From CAYMQB01 sp964392665 (GTDB lineage Bacteria; Hydrothermota; E44-bin80), in contig CAYMQB010000024.1 in NCBI GenBank assembly GCA_964392665.1, forward strand, positions 1-40,058: a stretch of 40,058 bases of DNA, written 5' to 3'. The notes beneath the pieces were generated by a model. That model did not search any database and was not told the DNA's origin. It worked only from the letters and a program-made list of their open reading frames with translations. Positions 15,221 through 23,393 of the stretch are shown here, piece by piece. Made by a program: the position numbers and the translations under genes. Each line of letters begins with the position of its first letter. Position 1 is the stretch's first letter.

Positions 15221-16224
15221 AAAATATCTTTTTCTTTCTAACTGCTATTGCACTTCTTTCCGGATGCAGCAAAAAACAACCTATTGCCGGTGGACAAAGG
15301 GATGTCATAGTAGTCCTGGCACAAGACAACATCTGGGAAAACACAAAAAACAACCTGAAGAAATCGCTTGAACAGGAAGTTTTCACCCCAAACAGAGAAA
15401 CTGTATACGAGCTTATGCATGGATTACCCGAAAACCTTGATTCCTATGTATATGGGAAAAATCTACTGCTCATTGGCTATCTAAGTGCAATGGATGAATC
15501 CTCCAAACTTATTTCCAACCTGCTTACCGATGAGGCAAAAGAAATGGTTAAGAAAAAACAGGCGTTTATGTTCGACAAAGAAAATCCCTGGGCAACCGGG
15601 CAGTATCTTCTCGTAATAGCAAGTCCAGGGAAACCCAAACTCGAGAATATTATAGACGAAAATAAAGACATAATATTCGATTATTTCGAGCAATCTTCCT
15701 TGAAAAGGGCAAAATGGTTGATTTATTCTGCAGGACGAGAGAAGGAAAAAGAAGAGAAATTCGAATCGCAATTTGCGTTTTCAGTAGAACTTCCAATTGG
15801 ATTCTTCTGGAAAGAAGAAGATTCAATAAAAACATTCGTAAAACTCGTTAGGCAATTTCCTTTAAGACTAATTTCTATTGGCTGGAAAGATACAGAGACC
15901 GAAGGTCTCTCCTTGGAAAAGGCTATTCAAATGAGAGATAGTGTTGCATCCCTTTATTTTGACAGGGATTTTGTTGACACAGCAATGACCAAGGGCATGG
16001 ACGTCGAATTTCTTGGTAGGAAAGCTTATAAAATCGAAGGAATCTGGAAAAACGATGATAAGGTTATGGGTGGTCCTTTCAGAACATATTTCTTCAATGA
16101 GCCTGCACAGAAAAGATTCTATTTAATCGATATTCATGTGTATGCACCCGGAAGAAAGAAATGGTTTTACTTAAAAGAACTTGAAGCGGTTGCCTCGACA
16201 TTCCAGGTATTCATGCAAGACTGA
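15217..16224 (+). CDS. DUF4837 family lipoprotein
   Basis: 335 aa. A short lipoprotein signal peptide ends in lipobox LLSGC (Cys17). The body fits the DUF4837 family as I know it: VIVVLAQDNIWE near the start, a middle segment with NPWATGQYLLVIAS, and ARG...GGPFRTYFF-like text near the C-terminus (MGGPFRTYFFNEPAQKRFYLID). DUF4837 proteins are typical of Bacteroidota and related phyla; their function is unknown. The start overlaps the xseA stop (ATGA), so the two are co-translated although they act in different compartments. Confidence 0.8.
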   Translation: MKNIFFFLTAIALLSGCSKKQPIAGGQRDVIVVLAQDNIWENTKNNLKKSLEQEVFTPNRETVYELMHGLPENLDSYVYGKNLLLIGYLSAMDESSKLISNLLTDEAKEMVKKKQAFMFDKENPWATGQYLLVIASPGKPKLENIIDENKDIIFDYFEQSSLKRAKWLIYSAGREKEKEEKFESQFAFSVELPIGFFWKEEDSIKTFVKLVRQFPLRLISIGWKDTETEGLSLEKAIQMRDSVASLYFDRDFVDTAMTKGMDVEFLGRKAYKIEGIWKNDDKVMGGPFRTYFFNEPAQKRFYLIDIHVYAPGRKKWFYLKELEAVASTFQVFMQD

Positions 16225-16241
16225 GTAGAGAGGCGCGAAAC

Positions 16242-16262
16242 GGAGTGTCGGTGTATCGGAGA
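16242..16262. repeat. GGAGTGTCGGTGT word repeat, copy 2
   Basis: Near-identical to 3275-3295, and again followed by CGGAGA words. Confidence 0.8.
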
Positions 16263-16356
16263 AACGGAGAGACGGAAAGAAAGACAACTTAAAAGTGAAA
16301 AGTTAAATCTGAAAGGCAGACATAATACTGAAGACCGAAGACCGGAGACCAAGAAA

Positions 16357-16389
16357 GGCGAAATTACGAAATTGGAAATTACGAAAATA
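16357..16389. repeat. Fragment of the 47-bp repeat
   Basis: GAAATTGGAAATTACGAAAA matches the unit of the 1-307 array and is preceded by AGACCGAAGACC words, as at the other dispersed loci. Confidence 0.85.
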
Positions 16390-16404
16390 ACACCATAGCA
16401 AGGC

Positions 16405-16432
16405 TGTCATTCCTGCGAAAGCAGGAATCCAG
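16405..16432. repeat. TGTCATTCCTGC palindromic repeat (half MITE)
   Basis: ATTCCTGC gaaa GCAGGAAT forms an 8-bp hairpin inside TGTCA...CCAG. This is the same family as 1659-1753, but no matching right end is seen. Confidence 0.8.
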
Positions 16433-16522
16433 TTGACTATGGAAGAGTTAAATTTGTTTAATTGGTTGAATTAGTTAAAACCTTGAATTTGATGTTAACC
16501 GTGTAGTAACCGTGACTCAAAA

Positions 16523-16771
16523 ATGTTTGAAGAAATAGATGATAGAATACAATGTGAAATTCTTTTTAAAGGAACAAAAGTAATACCACTTAGCCTTGTC
16601 TGGAAAAAACACACCTATAAGATTGAAAAAGTACTTCTGAGATGGGAAGAAAGAGAAGGCAAAGAATTATTAAGACATTTCTCCGTGACAGATGGAGTCA
16701 ATATATTTCATATTGTTTTCTACCCCGATAGCCTGGTCTGGAAACTTAAGGGTGTTGACAAGGGAAACTGA
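16523..16771 (+). CDS. Small protein upstream of dinB, possibly DUF6504-like
   Basis: 82 aa. The sequence has regularly spaced aromatic residues (LVWKKHTYKIEKVLLRW, then FHIVFYPDSLVWKL), suggesting a small beta-rich fold. It recalls the DUF6504 proteins that accompany Y-family polymerase genes, but I cannot confirm membership. It ends 7 nt before the dinB ATG, so the pair is presumably co-transcribed. No strong ribosome site; a TAGTAA at 16504 is a weak -10 candidate. Confidence 0.55.
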   Translation: MFEEIDDRIQCEILFKGTKVIPLSLVWKKHTYKIEKVLLRWEEREGKELLRHFSVTDGVNIFHIVFYPDSLVWKLKGVDKGN

Positions 16772-16778
16772 GAAAACG

Positions 16779-17984
16779 ATGAATAGGATTATATTACATA
16801 TAGATATGAATGCGTTCTTTGCTTCGATTGAACAACAGGCAGACCCTAAACTCAGGGGTAAACCCGTTATAGTAGGCACGGGACTTGGTTTCAGGGGCGT
16901 TGTTTCTACTTCTTCGTATGAAGCGAGATCTTATGGAGTAAAATCAGGAATGCCTTTAAGAGAAGCGTTAAGATTGTGCCCGAAAGCAATACTGATTCCA
17001 GTCGACCCTGTTAAGTACGAATCCGTTTCCAGAACGATAATGGATATATTTTTCCGTTATACACCACTGGTTGAGGTTTTTAGTGTGGATGAAGCATTTC
17101 TGGATGTTACGGGTTCTCTTAGACTATTTCGTTCAATCGAGGAATTAGTGTCAAAAATAAAACGGGATATTGAAACAGAATTTGGTGTAACCTGCTCCGC
17201 TGGTCTTGGTCCCAATAAACTACTTGCAAAGCTTGCCAGCAGTCTGGATAAACCGGATGGATTTGCAAGAATAATGCAGGAAGATGTTCCAATCCTGGCT
17301 CCGGAATTAAAAGCAACGGAATTGTGCGGAATAGGACCGAGATTGACAAAAAGCCTCGAAACATTGAACATAATAAGTATGCAGGACCTTGCAGATTGCG
17401 ATGAGGACATATTGATAGAGAAGTTTGGAATCATAGGAAGAAGACTTCACCTTATGGGGCTTGGGAAAGACCCTTCTCCCGTTCTCCCCTATTTCCATTA
17501 TGATGACGCAAAATCAATGGGACACAGCATAACCTTTGCCTACGATATCGATGATATGCTAAGCATCAAACGAACCTTGTTATGGCTCTCGGAAAGAGTA
17601 GGCAGAAGGCTCCGAAAGGTGAAAATGAGAGGTAAAAAAATTGCCGTTACAGTTAGATACAGTGATTTTTCCACGGTTAGCAAGGGAAGAACAATCCTGC
17701 AGTATGTAAACGATGGTTATCAGATATATAAATGTGGCTATGAAATATTGAAAACCTTTCTTGTTCTCGGAAATTATATAAGACTTGTTGGAATTAGTAC
17801 ATCTCGGCTTGTGAAGGGCATTTATGAACCGGATCTTTTTGAGGACTTTGAAAAAAACGAGCATCTACTGGATGCAATCGATAAAGTAAACGACAGATTT
17901 GGCGAATTCACAGTAAAGAGAGCTTTTCTTCTTGGTAAGAATGTCCGCAGAAAATTCTTAAACCCATTAAAACCAGCGAGGTGA
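16779..17984 (+). CDS. dinB: DNA polymerase IV (Y family)
   Basis: 401 aa from ATG 16779. The frame stays open 29 codons upstream, but that stretch overlaps the previous gene and is not polymerase-like. An error-prone translesion polymerase. Motifs: HIDMNAFFASIEQQ (first catalytic Asp), YEARSYGVKSGMP, FSVDEAFLDVTGS (the Asp-Glu pair), GLGPNKLLAKLASSLDKPDG, the helix-hairpin-helix LCGIGPRLTKSL, then the little-finger domain from SMGHSITFAYD. The C-terminal tail ends in a basic stretch; I do not see a clear beta-clamp motif. No obvious LexA box upstream. Confidence 0.95.
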   Translation: MNRIILHIDMNAFFASIEQQADPKLRGKPVIVGTGLGFRGVVSTSSYEARSYGVKSGMPLREALRLCPKAILIPVDPVKYESVSRTIMDIFFRYTPLVEVFSVDEAFLDVTGSLRLFRSIEELVSKIKRDIETEFGVTCSAGLGPNKLLAKLASSLDKPDGFARIMQEDVPILAPELKATELCGIGPRLTKSLETLNIISMQDLADCDEDILIEKFGIIGRRLHLMGLGKDPSPVLPYFHYDDAKSMGHSITFAYDIDDMLSIKRTLLWLSERVGRRLRKVKMRGKKIAVTVRYSDFSTVSKGRTILQYVNDGYQIYKCGYEILKTFLVLGNYIRLVGISTSRLVKGIYEPDLFEDFEKNEHLLDAIDKVNDRFGEFTVKRAFLLGKNVRRKFLNPLKPAR

Positions 17985-17997
17985 AGGATACAAAACT

Positions 17998-19788
17998 ATG
18001 AAAAATGTTCCGAATATCTGGGGTGAAGGAAATATATTTGCATTTTCCGGTTTCGAGGGACAAACCAACTGGTTTTATCCTTTCGTAGGAACGCTTCTCA
18101 AAGATAGGATTGGCTTCACGATAAGAACAGAGAGGGAGAAAGCATTCTGGATAGACTTTGGTAACCATACTGGCAAATTTACTTCAGATATAGTTGCAAG
18201 TGATATCATATCCATTAGAACAAACCCAAGAAAAAACAACCTTCATATTCTTATGCTGCCACTTTCAAAAAACGAGATAAGGATAAGTATCACACCACAA
18301 AAGAACTCCAAAACCATAACCGTTTATCTCTGTCTAAGAGTCGAAGCCTGCAAGAAACTCTTCTTCGGTGATGGTCGTTTTACAATCAAGACAGACAAGG
18401 ATGAAACTTTCCTGTTCCTTAATGGAAAAGCTGATATTTACAATGTTGTCGACTCAATGGATGAAGTTAAAAGAATTGTGAATGGAACAGCAAAAGAACG
18501 AGCGAAAAATTGGGATGGAGACAAAGAGGTCAGATATCTTGTTATTGGTAAATCCTTAAAGAAAGAAAAACCGCTTGTTACAATTATTACAAATAAACGA
18601 ACAAAAGGTAAGAAAAAAATTAACACTGCAACACTCGTAAAAAAAAGAAAGAACTTCTTTGTTCCTATGCTTCATGGAAGTAAAAACAGAACCCTTGCCA
18701 AAGCATTCGATATCCTTAAGGCAAATGTCGAATCATCACAGGGTGTCTTTAAGCAGAGATGGACTACACCGGACAGATGGCCGCACAGACACCTCTGGTT
18801 GTGGGATTCCTGTTTTCACTCACTTGGACTTATTTATATTGACAAAACACTGGCTGAAGATTCACTTATCTCGGTACTCGATATTCAACAGGAAAACGGC
18901 TTTATACCCCATATTGGAAGACCAGATGGTGATTTCTCAAACATTACTCAACCGCCTTTGTTATCCTGGGCAGTCTGGGAGGTTTTCAAGCATACAAAAA
19001 GCAAAGAGTTTCTCAAGAAATGCTATCCCAAACTAAAAGAATATCTTTTGTGGTGCTTTCAGAAAAGAGACAAAAACAGGAACGGTCTCTTAGAATGGAA
19101 GAGAAACGACGAGTCTGGACTCGACAATTCATCGAGATTCAATAATGGTTGTGGATTCGATGCCATCGATTTTTCCTGCTTTCTTTACAACGATTTGCGC
19201 TGTTTAGACAACATTGGAAAACAGATAGGGAACACAAATGAATCACTTAAGAAAAAGGCAAACAAAATAGGAAAATTGATCGAGAAGTATCTATGGAATC
19301 GCGGAAAGAGATTCTTTTACGACAGGCATTTTAACGGCAGATTCTCGAATACTATGACAGTCTGCGGTTTTCTTCCTCTCTTTGCTAACATAGCAAACCT
19401 TTCTCAAGTTAGGAATCTTACCGAACATCTTACAAACCCACGCAAGTTTTACACACCGTTCCCCGTCCCAAGTGAATCAATCGATTCTCCAACCTTCGAC
19501 AACAATATGTGGAGAGGCCCTGTTTGGTTAAACTATAACTACTTCATTATCCAGGGATTGAATAATTATGGATTAACTGACCTGGCTGAAAACATAAGAG
19601 TAAAAACACTTCGTGAAGTCCAAAAATGGTACGTCAAGAAGGGTACCATTTTTGAATTTTACGACCCATTCGGGAAACTATCTCCCACTAAAATACCAAG
19701 GAAGTATAAGTTTGGAGCGATAAAAGAATTTGGCTGGTCCGCAGCGATTTACGTCGTGCTAAGTATGATGTCAGATTCTTCCACATAG
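17998..19788 (+). CDS. GH63/trehalase-like (alpha/alpha)6-barrel glycoside hydrolase
   Basis: 596 aa, no signal peptide, so cytosolic. An N-terminal beta-rich part (1-225) precedes an (alpha/alpha)6 barrel. Barrel motifs: RWPHRHLWLWDS (260-271), ESGLDNS (372-378; Asp376 is in the place of the catalytic acid of GH63/GH37), DNNMWRGPVW (501-510) and EFYDPFG (Glu553 at the expected base). The family removes glucose or mannosyl-glycerate/glucosyl-glycerate residues, among others; I cannot tell the substrate. It follows dinB by 13 nt with AAGGA as ribosome site, probably as a passenger in that transcript. Confidence 0.8.
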   Translation: MKNVPNIWGEGNIFAFSGFEGQTNWFYPFVGTLLKDRIGFTIRTEREKAFWIDFGNHTGKFTSDIVASDIISIRTNPRKNNLHILMLPLSKNEIRISITPQKNSKTITVYLCLRVEACKKLFFGDGRFTIKTDKDETFLFLNGKADIYNVVDSMDEVKRIVNGTAKERAKNWDGDKEVRYLVIGKSLKKEKPLVTIITNKRTKGKKKINTATLVKKRKNFFVPMLHGSKNRTLAKAFDILKANVESSQGVFKQRWTTPDRWPHRHLWLWDSCFHSLGLIYIDKTLAEDSLISVLDIQQENGFIPHIGRPDGDFSNITQPPLLSWAVWEVFKHTKSKEFLKKCYPKLKEYLLWCFQKRDKNRNGLLEWKRNDESGLDNSSRFNNGCGFDAIDFSCFLYNDLRCLDNIGKQIGNTNESLKKKANKIGKLIEKYLWNRGKRFFYDRHFNGRFSNTMTVCGFLPLFANIANLSQVRNLTEHLTNPRKFYTPFPVPSESIDSPTFDNNMWRGPVWLNYNYFIIQGLNNYGLTDLAENIRVKTLREVQKWYVKKGTIFEFYDPFGKLSPTKIPRKYKFGAIKEFGWSAAIYVVLSMMSDSST

Positions 19789-19815
19789 AAAAGGCGAGAT
19801 TCTTCCCGACCCAAC

Positions 19816-19842
19816 TGGATTCCTGCTGTTGCAGGAATGACA
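19816..19842. repeat. TGTCATTCCTGC palindromic repeat, opposite orientation
   Basis: TGGATTCCTGCTGTTGCAGG then AATGACA, the reverse complement of the 16405-16432 repeat with a different loop. Confidence 0.8.
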
Positions 19843-19872
19843 CCTATTGTATCAAATTCTTCCTGGCTTAAT

Positions 19873-19897
19873 ATGGAACGGATTACTCAGAATGACA
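19873..19897. repeat. 25-bp shared word, copy 1
   Basis: ATGGAACGGATTACTCAGAA then TGACA, identical to 21160-21184. Its inner CTCAGAATGACA is the inverse of TGTCATTCTGAG at 20146-20157. Confidence 0.9.
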
Positions 19898-19935
19898 ATG
19901 AACTGCGATGTCATTTATAAATAGCCAGTAAACAA

Positions 19936-20039
19936 TGTCATTGCGAGCAATGAACCGTATGGTACATGGCGTGGCAATCTCATAGTGCGAAAACCGAGAT
20001 TGCTTCGGTAGAAATTATGGAAAAATACTCGCAATGACA
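19936..20039. repeat. 104-bp MITE-like element with 12-bp inverted ends
   Basis: TGTCATTGCGAG (19936-19947) is perfectly inverted as CTCGCAATGACA (20028-20039). A nested pair GCAATCTC/GAGATTGC (19974-19981 and 19996-20003) would fold the centre into a cruciform. TGTCATTGCGAG-type elements are known as dispersed palindromes in many genomes. No coding content. Confidence 0.85.
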
Positions 20040-20271
20040 GCCTTGACAAGCGTACTTCCATTCAAAACAAGGAACGCTGACAAGCGTATTCCTTTCCAAG
20101 GCAGTGAGCCTTCGGGACAATGTAACGGGTTCCCTGATTATTTAATGTCATTCTGAGTATGCAGAAGTTTCTACCCCAAGAAGAATCTCCCTATTCAAGA
20201 TGTCATTCCGAACTGGATGATCCAGGATTCAGGCATCTTGTTGTATCACGATTAATAATGCAAAAAAACAA

Positions 20272-20299
20272 TTGACAAAAAAATTTAATGGATTATACT
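20272..20299 (+). promoter_or_regulatory. Promoter of the RAM-domain gene
   Basis: TTGACA at 20272-20277 and TATACT at 20294-20299, spacer 16, about 45 nt upstream of the ATG. Confidence 0.8.
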
Positions 20300-20343
20300 T
20301 CTTCTCGAAAAGAAGAAGTGAAAAAAACAAAAAGGGAGGAACG

Positions 20344-20586
20344 ATGCCTGCCAGCGCTTATGTATTAATTAAGGTAGAACCAAATAAAGCTCATACTGTT
20401 TACAAGAAGCTTAAAGACTTTTCCTCTGTTGTGCAAGCTGATGCAGTTACGGGACCTCATGATATCATAGCAATAGTGGAATCAACCGATGTTTCGAGTC
20501 TTGGAGGTTTCATAATAGATAAACTATTAACGATCGATGGAGTAAAGGATACGCTAACCTGCCATATCATCAAATTTGGTTTGTGA
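20344..20586 (+). CDS. Stand-alone Lrp/AsnC ligand-binding (RAM) domain protein
   Basis: 80 aa from ATG 20344, after AGGGAGGAACG. An upstream in-frame TTG (20272) overlaps the promoter -35 and is rejected. The protein is a bare RAM domain: SAYVLIKVEPNKAHTVYKKL, then GPHDIIAIVESTD and a final beta strand, with no helix-turn-helix. RAM domains bind amino acids and oligomerise; stand-alone versions may modulate Lrp-type regulators or act as small-molecule sensors. It has its own promoter and is monocistronic; convergent with the next gene, 19 nt away. Confidence 0.85.
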   Translation: MPASAYVLIKVEPNKAHTVYKKLKDFSSVVQADAVTGPHDIIAIVESTDVSSLGGFIIDKLLTIDGVKDTLTCHIIKFGL

Positions 20587-20605
20587 GACAAGCCATTCGC
20601 GATTT

Positions 20606-21088
20606 TCAAAATTTGTACCCAATTTTCCTTAAGAATTCTTTTCGCTCCCTGATGTCTTCATCTCCTTCAACACCAAGGGGTTTCATTCCATCAAGAACTC
20701 CAAGAATACCGCGACCATCTCCTTCTTCAGCAACCGCAACCTTCACAGGATTGGCTGTTGCACAGTAAAATCCTACAATCTCAGGAACGGTCCTGAGTGT
20801 TTTTAGGATATTTATCGGGTAGGCATCCTGCAAGAACAGGATAAAGGAATGACCGGCTCCTACCAGAAGAGCGTTCCTCTTTGCAAGTTCAATCAAATCG
20901 TTGTCCGTTCCTGTAAATCTAACAAGTCGCTTGTCCGACGATTCACAGAAAGCAAATCCGAATTTTATACCGGGCACAGTATTGACAAGAGCTTCATAGA
21001 CATCTTCCACTGTCTTGATAAAATGTGATTGACCGAGAATAAAGTTCAAACCTTTAGGGTTATCTATCTCAACCATTTTGATTTCCAT
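20606..21088 (-). CDS. Adenosine-specific kinase family protein (PF04008-type)
   Basis: 160 aa, ATG at 21088 following GGGAGGAA; ten extra codons upstream are rejected for lack of a ribosome site. Family signatures as I know them: NFILGQSHFIKTVEDVYEAL, FGFAFCESSDKRLVRFTG, AGHSFILFLQDAYPINIL, VPEIVGFYCATANPVKV and EGDGRGILGVLDG. The family was named from structural work on an archaeal member with bound nucleotide; its physiological role is unclear. It is monocistronic and sits among repeats, separate from the argS operon. Confidence 0.85.
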   Translation of the reverse strand: MEIKMVEIDNPKGLNFILGQSHFIKTVEDVYEALVNTVPGIKFGFAFCESSDKRLVRFTGTDNDLIELAKRNALLVGAGHSFILFLQDAYPINILKTLRTVPEIVGFYCATANPVKVAVAEEGDGRGILGVLDGMKPLGVEGDEDIRERKEFLRKIGYKF

Positions 21089-21389
21089 ATTTCCTCCCTT
21101 AATATTCGACTCAACCAATCCAACAAATAAAACCCTTGTTAGATTCTTCCCATGTCAAAATGGAACGGATTACTCAGAATGACATGTCGCAGTATCAATT
21201 GCCTTAGTTTCACAGTGAAAGGTTACTTTACAACAAAGTGTTTGTTTCACAGGCAAAGTCGTTTAATTTACAGCGTTAGCATTGGTTTCACAGCACAAAG
21301 TGCGTTTGTTTACGCTTCATCCTTTATCCTTTATCCTTAGCACTTGGCACCGTTTCTTCGTTTCTCTTCTCTCTTCACTCTTTGCCTGT
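21089..21389. other. Intergenic region with word repeats
   Basis: Holds the second 25-bp word (21160-21184), at least three TTTCACAG words (near 21209, 21246 and 21285), and ATCCTTT tandem words (~21319-21338). On the minus strand a TTGACA overlaps the edge of the 25-bp word, but no well-spaced -10 follows, so I do not call a promoter. No terminator seen for argS. Confidence 0.6.
21160..21184. repeat. 25-bp shared word, copy 2
   Basis: Identical to 19873-19897, about 1.26 kb away; the pair brackets the RAM-domain and adenosine-kinase genes in direct orientation. Confidence 0.9.
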
Positions 21390-23024
21390 CTACATCTTCT
21401 CCGGTGCGCTAACTCCAATCAATTCTAGTCCATTGCTCATTACCTGTTTAACAGCTCTTACAAGCAGGAGCCTTGCCCGGCTGAGTGCCTTATCATCCGT
21501 AACAATTCTCTCCTTCTGATAATATGAATGAAAGATTCTGGAAACATCCAGAAGATAGTATGGAAGTTTGTGGATATCTCTTCTTTCCACAGCACTTTCC
21601 ACAACCTCAGGGAAAAGCAGCAACATCCTTGCTATCTCCCTTTCTTGTTTATCGGTGAGCAGAGATAAATTCACCGTCCCATCCACAATTTCCTTGTTTT
21701 CTGCAAAATTCAATATATTACAAGTCCTCGCATAACAGTATTGCGTATAATATACCGGATTTTCCAATGAAAGGCTTTTGGCAAGTTCAACATCAAAATC
21801 AAGGTGTGCAGATATTTTTCTCATAAGGAAGAAAAATCTTACAGCGTCTTTGTTAACCGTATCCAAAAGGCTATCGAGAGTTATGAATTTACCAGCACGT
21901 TTGGACATTTTTTCCTTCTTACCTTTCGATACAAGGCTAACATGCTGTACAATCAAAACTTCCAGCTTTTGGGGGTTGAATCCAAATGCTTCGACCATCG
22001 CTTTTGTCCTTCCCACATATCCGTGATGGTCAGGACCCCAAACATTTATCAAATAATCATATCCTCTTTCAAACTTGTCCTTGTGATAACTCGCATCCGA
22101 AACGATGTATGTATGTGTTCCGTCTTTTTTTATTAAAACTCTGTTCTTCTCGTCACCGTATTTTTCCGAAAAAAACCAGATGGCATCACCTTCCTCATAG
22201 ATGTCCCCTTTCGCTTTCAAGAAATCAACAACATTTTGGATAGAGAATTTGTCCAGTATTTTTTTCTCACTTACCCAATTAGTGAAGACAACACCAAATC
22301 TCTCGAGTGAATTCCTCTGGCTGCTTATCATCTGGTCTTTAACATAATCGCAGAAGAATTCAACCCTCTCTCTTGCACTCATTTTATCGAGTTTCTTATC
22401 ATCCTTGATTTTCTTTACACACTCGATTATGTATTCTCCTCTGTATCCATCATCAGGGATTTGAACCTTACTTCCATTTAGTTCCTCAAATCGTTTCTCG
22501 GCAGAGATACCCAGCATATCTATTTGTCTTCCTGCATCGTTAATGTAAAATTCTGCATCGGCTTTATAACCAGAAAAGTTGAAAAGCTTTACAAGAACAT
22601 CTCCGACGACCGCAGCCCTTGCACTTACGATGTTAAGTGGACCAGTCGGATTTGCGCTGACAAACTCCACGAGAACCTTTTTTCCACCTCCGTTGTTGCT
22701 CCTTCCAAAATGCCGTCCCTCATCCAAAATTCCTTTGAGTTTGCCAAATAGAAATTCTCCATTAAGAAACAAGTTGATGAAACTTCCTCTAACTTCTATT
22801 TTTAGGAAAATATCTTTCTTTTTCTCAATTTCCATTTTTAAGCTGTTCACAATTTCCCCTACGGAATATTCGACCCTATTAGAAAAAATGGAAGCAACAT
22901 TGAAGGAAAAATCCCCGAAATCGGGTTTTGGGGAAATTTCAACGACGGGCTTTACTTCGATACCATATTTTTCAATAATGACGTTCTCAATAATGTTTCC
23001 TATCTCTTGTTTAATGCTCAGCAT
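21390..23024 (-). CDS. argS: Arginine--tRNA ligase
   Basis: 544 aa, the expected size. Charges tRNA-Arg. An N-terminal Arg-S additional domain (1-90), a catalytic Rossmann domain beginning FVSANPTGPLNIVSAR (121-136), EFYINDAGRQ, KMSKRAGKFITL as the KMSKS loop, and a C-terminal DALR anticodon-binding domain (YYTQYCYARTCNIL...). Oddity: the HIGH signature is NIVS (131-134), with neither histidine. ATG at 23024 overlaps rsfS by 14 nt with GGGGAG as ribosome site. Last gene of the minus-strand operon. Confidence 0.95.
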   Translation of the reverse strand: MLSIKQEIGNIIENVIIEKYGIEVKPVVEISPKPDFGDFSFNVASIFSNRVEYSVGEIVNSLKMEIEKKKDIFLKIEVRGSFINLFLNGEFLFGKLKGILDEGRHFGRSNNGGGKKVLVEFVSANPTGPLNIVSARAAVVGDVLVKLFNFSGYKADAEFYINDAGRQIDMLGISAEKRFEELNGSKVQIPDDGYRGEYIIECVKKIKDDKKLDKMSARERVEFFCDYVKDQMISSQRNSLERFGVVFTNWVSEKKILDKFSIQNVVDFLKAKGDIYEEGDAIWFFSEKYGDEKNRVLIKKDGTHTYIVSDASYHKDKFERGYDYLINVWGPDHHGYVGRTKAMVEAFGFNPQKLEVLIVQHVSLVSKGKKEKMSKRAGKFITLDSLLDTVNKDAVRFFFLMRKISAHLDFDVELAKSLSLENPVYYTQYCYARTCNILNFAENKEIVDGTVNLSLLTDKQEREIARMLLLFPEVVESAVERRDIHKLPYYLLDVSRIFHSYYQKERIVTDDKALSRARLLLVRAVKQVMSNGLELIGVSAPEKM

Positions 23025-23382
23025 CCATCTCCCCTATTTTCTCCATCGGAGCATCTCCCCACAAAGATTCAAGATCGTAAAAAGCTCTTTCCTGTTCAAC
23101 GAAAATGTGAACAACAACGTCAATATAATCGATAAGAACCCAATGTCCGTATGAATATCCCTCAATGTGCCACTTCCTTACACCTTTCTGGTTCAGCTTG
23201 TCAACAATGTCATCTGCAATCGCTTTCGAATGTTTTTCACCCATTGCAGTTATTATTATAAAAAAATCAACCATAGATGAAATTTTTCTTAGATCGAAAA
23301 TGACTATGTTGCTTCCTTTTTTTTCAATTGCTATCTTACCGATGTAACCTGCCAACTTCTTTGAGTTCCTAAGATCTTCCAA
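23011..23382 (-). CDS. rsfS: Ribosomal silencing factor RsfS
   Basis: 123 aa. RsfS binds uL14 on the 50S subunit and blocks 30S joining in starvation. Family text: FDLRKISSMVDFFIIITAMGEKHSKAIADDIVDKL, split here as KISSMVDFFIIITA and KHSKAIADDI, then WVLIDYIDVVVHIFVEQERAFYDLESLWGDA. Complete and unremarkable. The LytR_C-rsfS-argS order puts a translation silencer next to an aminoacyl-tRNA synthetase. Confidence 0.94.
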   Translation of the reverse strand: MEDLRNSKKLAGYIGKIAIEKKGSNIVIFDLRKISSMVDFFIIITAMGEKHSKAIADDIVDKLNQKGVRKWHIEGYSYGHWVLIDYIDVVVHIFVEQERAFYDLESLWGDAPMEKIGEMDAEH

Positions 23383-23393
23383 TATGGTACCTC

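Larger units (their letters stand above)
19789..20271. other. Intergenic cluster of palindromic repeats, no gene seen
   Basis: Contains the inverted copy of the TGTCATTCCTGC repeat (19816-19842), a shared 25-bp word (19873-19897), a 104-bp MITE-like element (19936-20039), two copies of TGACAAGCGTA (~20044 and ~20079) and TGTCATTCTGAG/TGTCATTCCG words (20146, 20201). No ORF with coding character. Confidence 0.75.

Noticed and set aside
16692..16778. 29-codon N-terminal extension of DinB
   Set aside because: It overlaps the preceding gene in another frame and is not polymerase-like; the family start MNRIILHIDMNAFF is at 16779.
20272..20343. 24-codon extension of the RAM-domain protein
   Set aside because: It begins on the promoter -35 and would have to be translated from DNA upstream of the transcription start.
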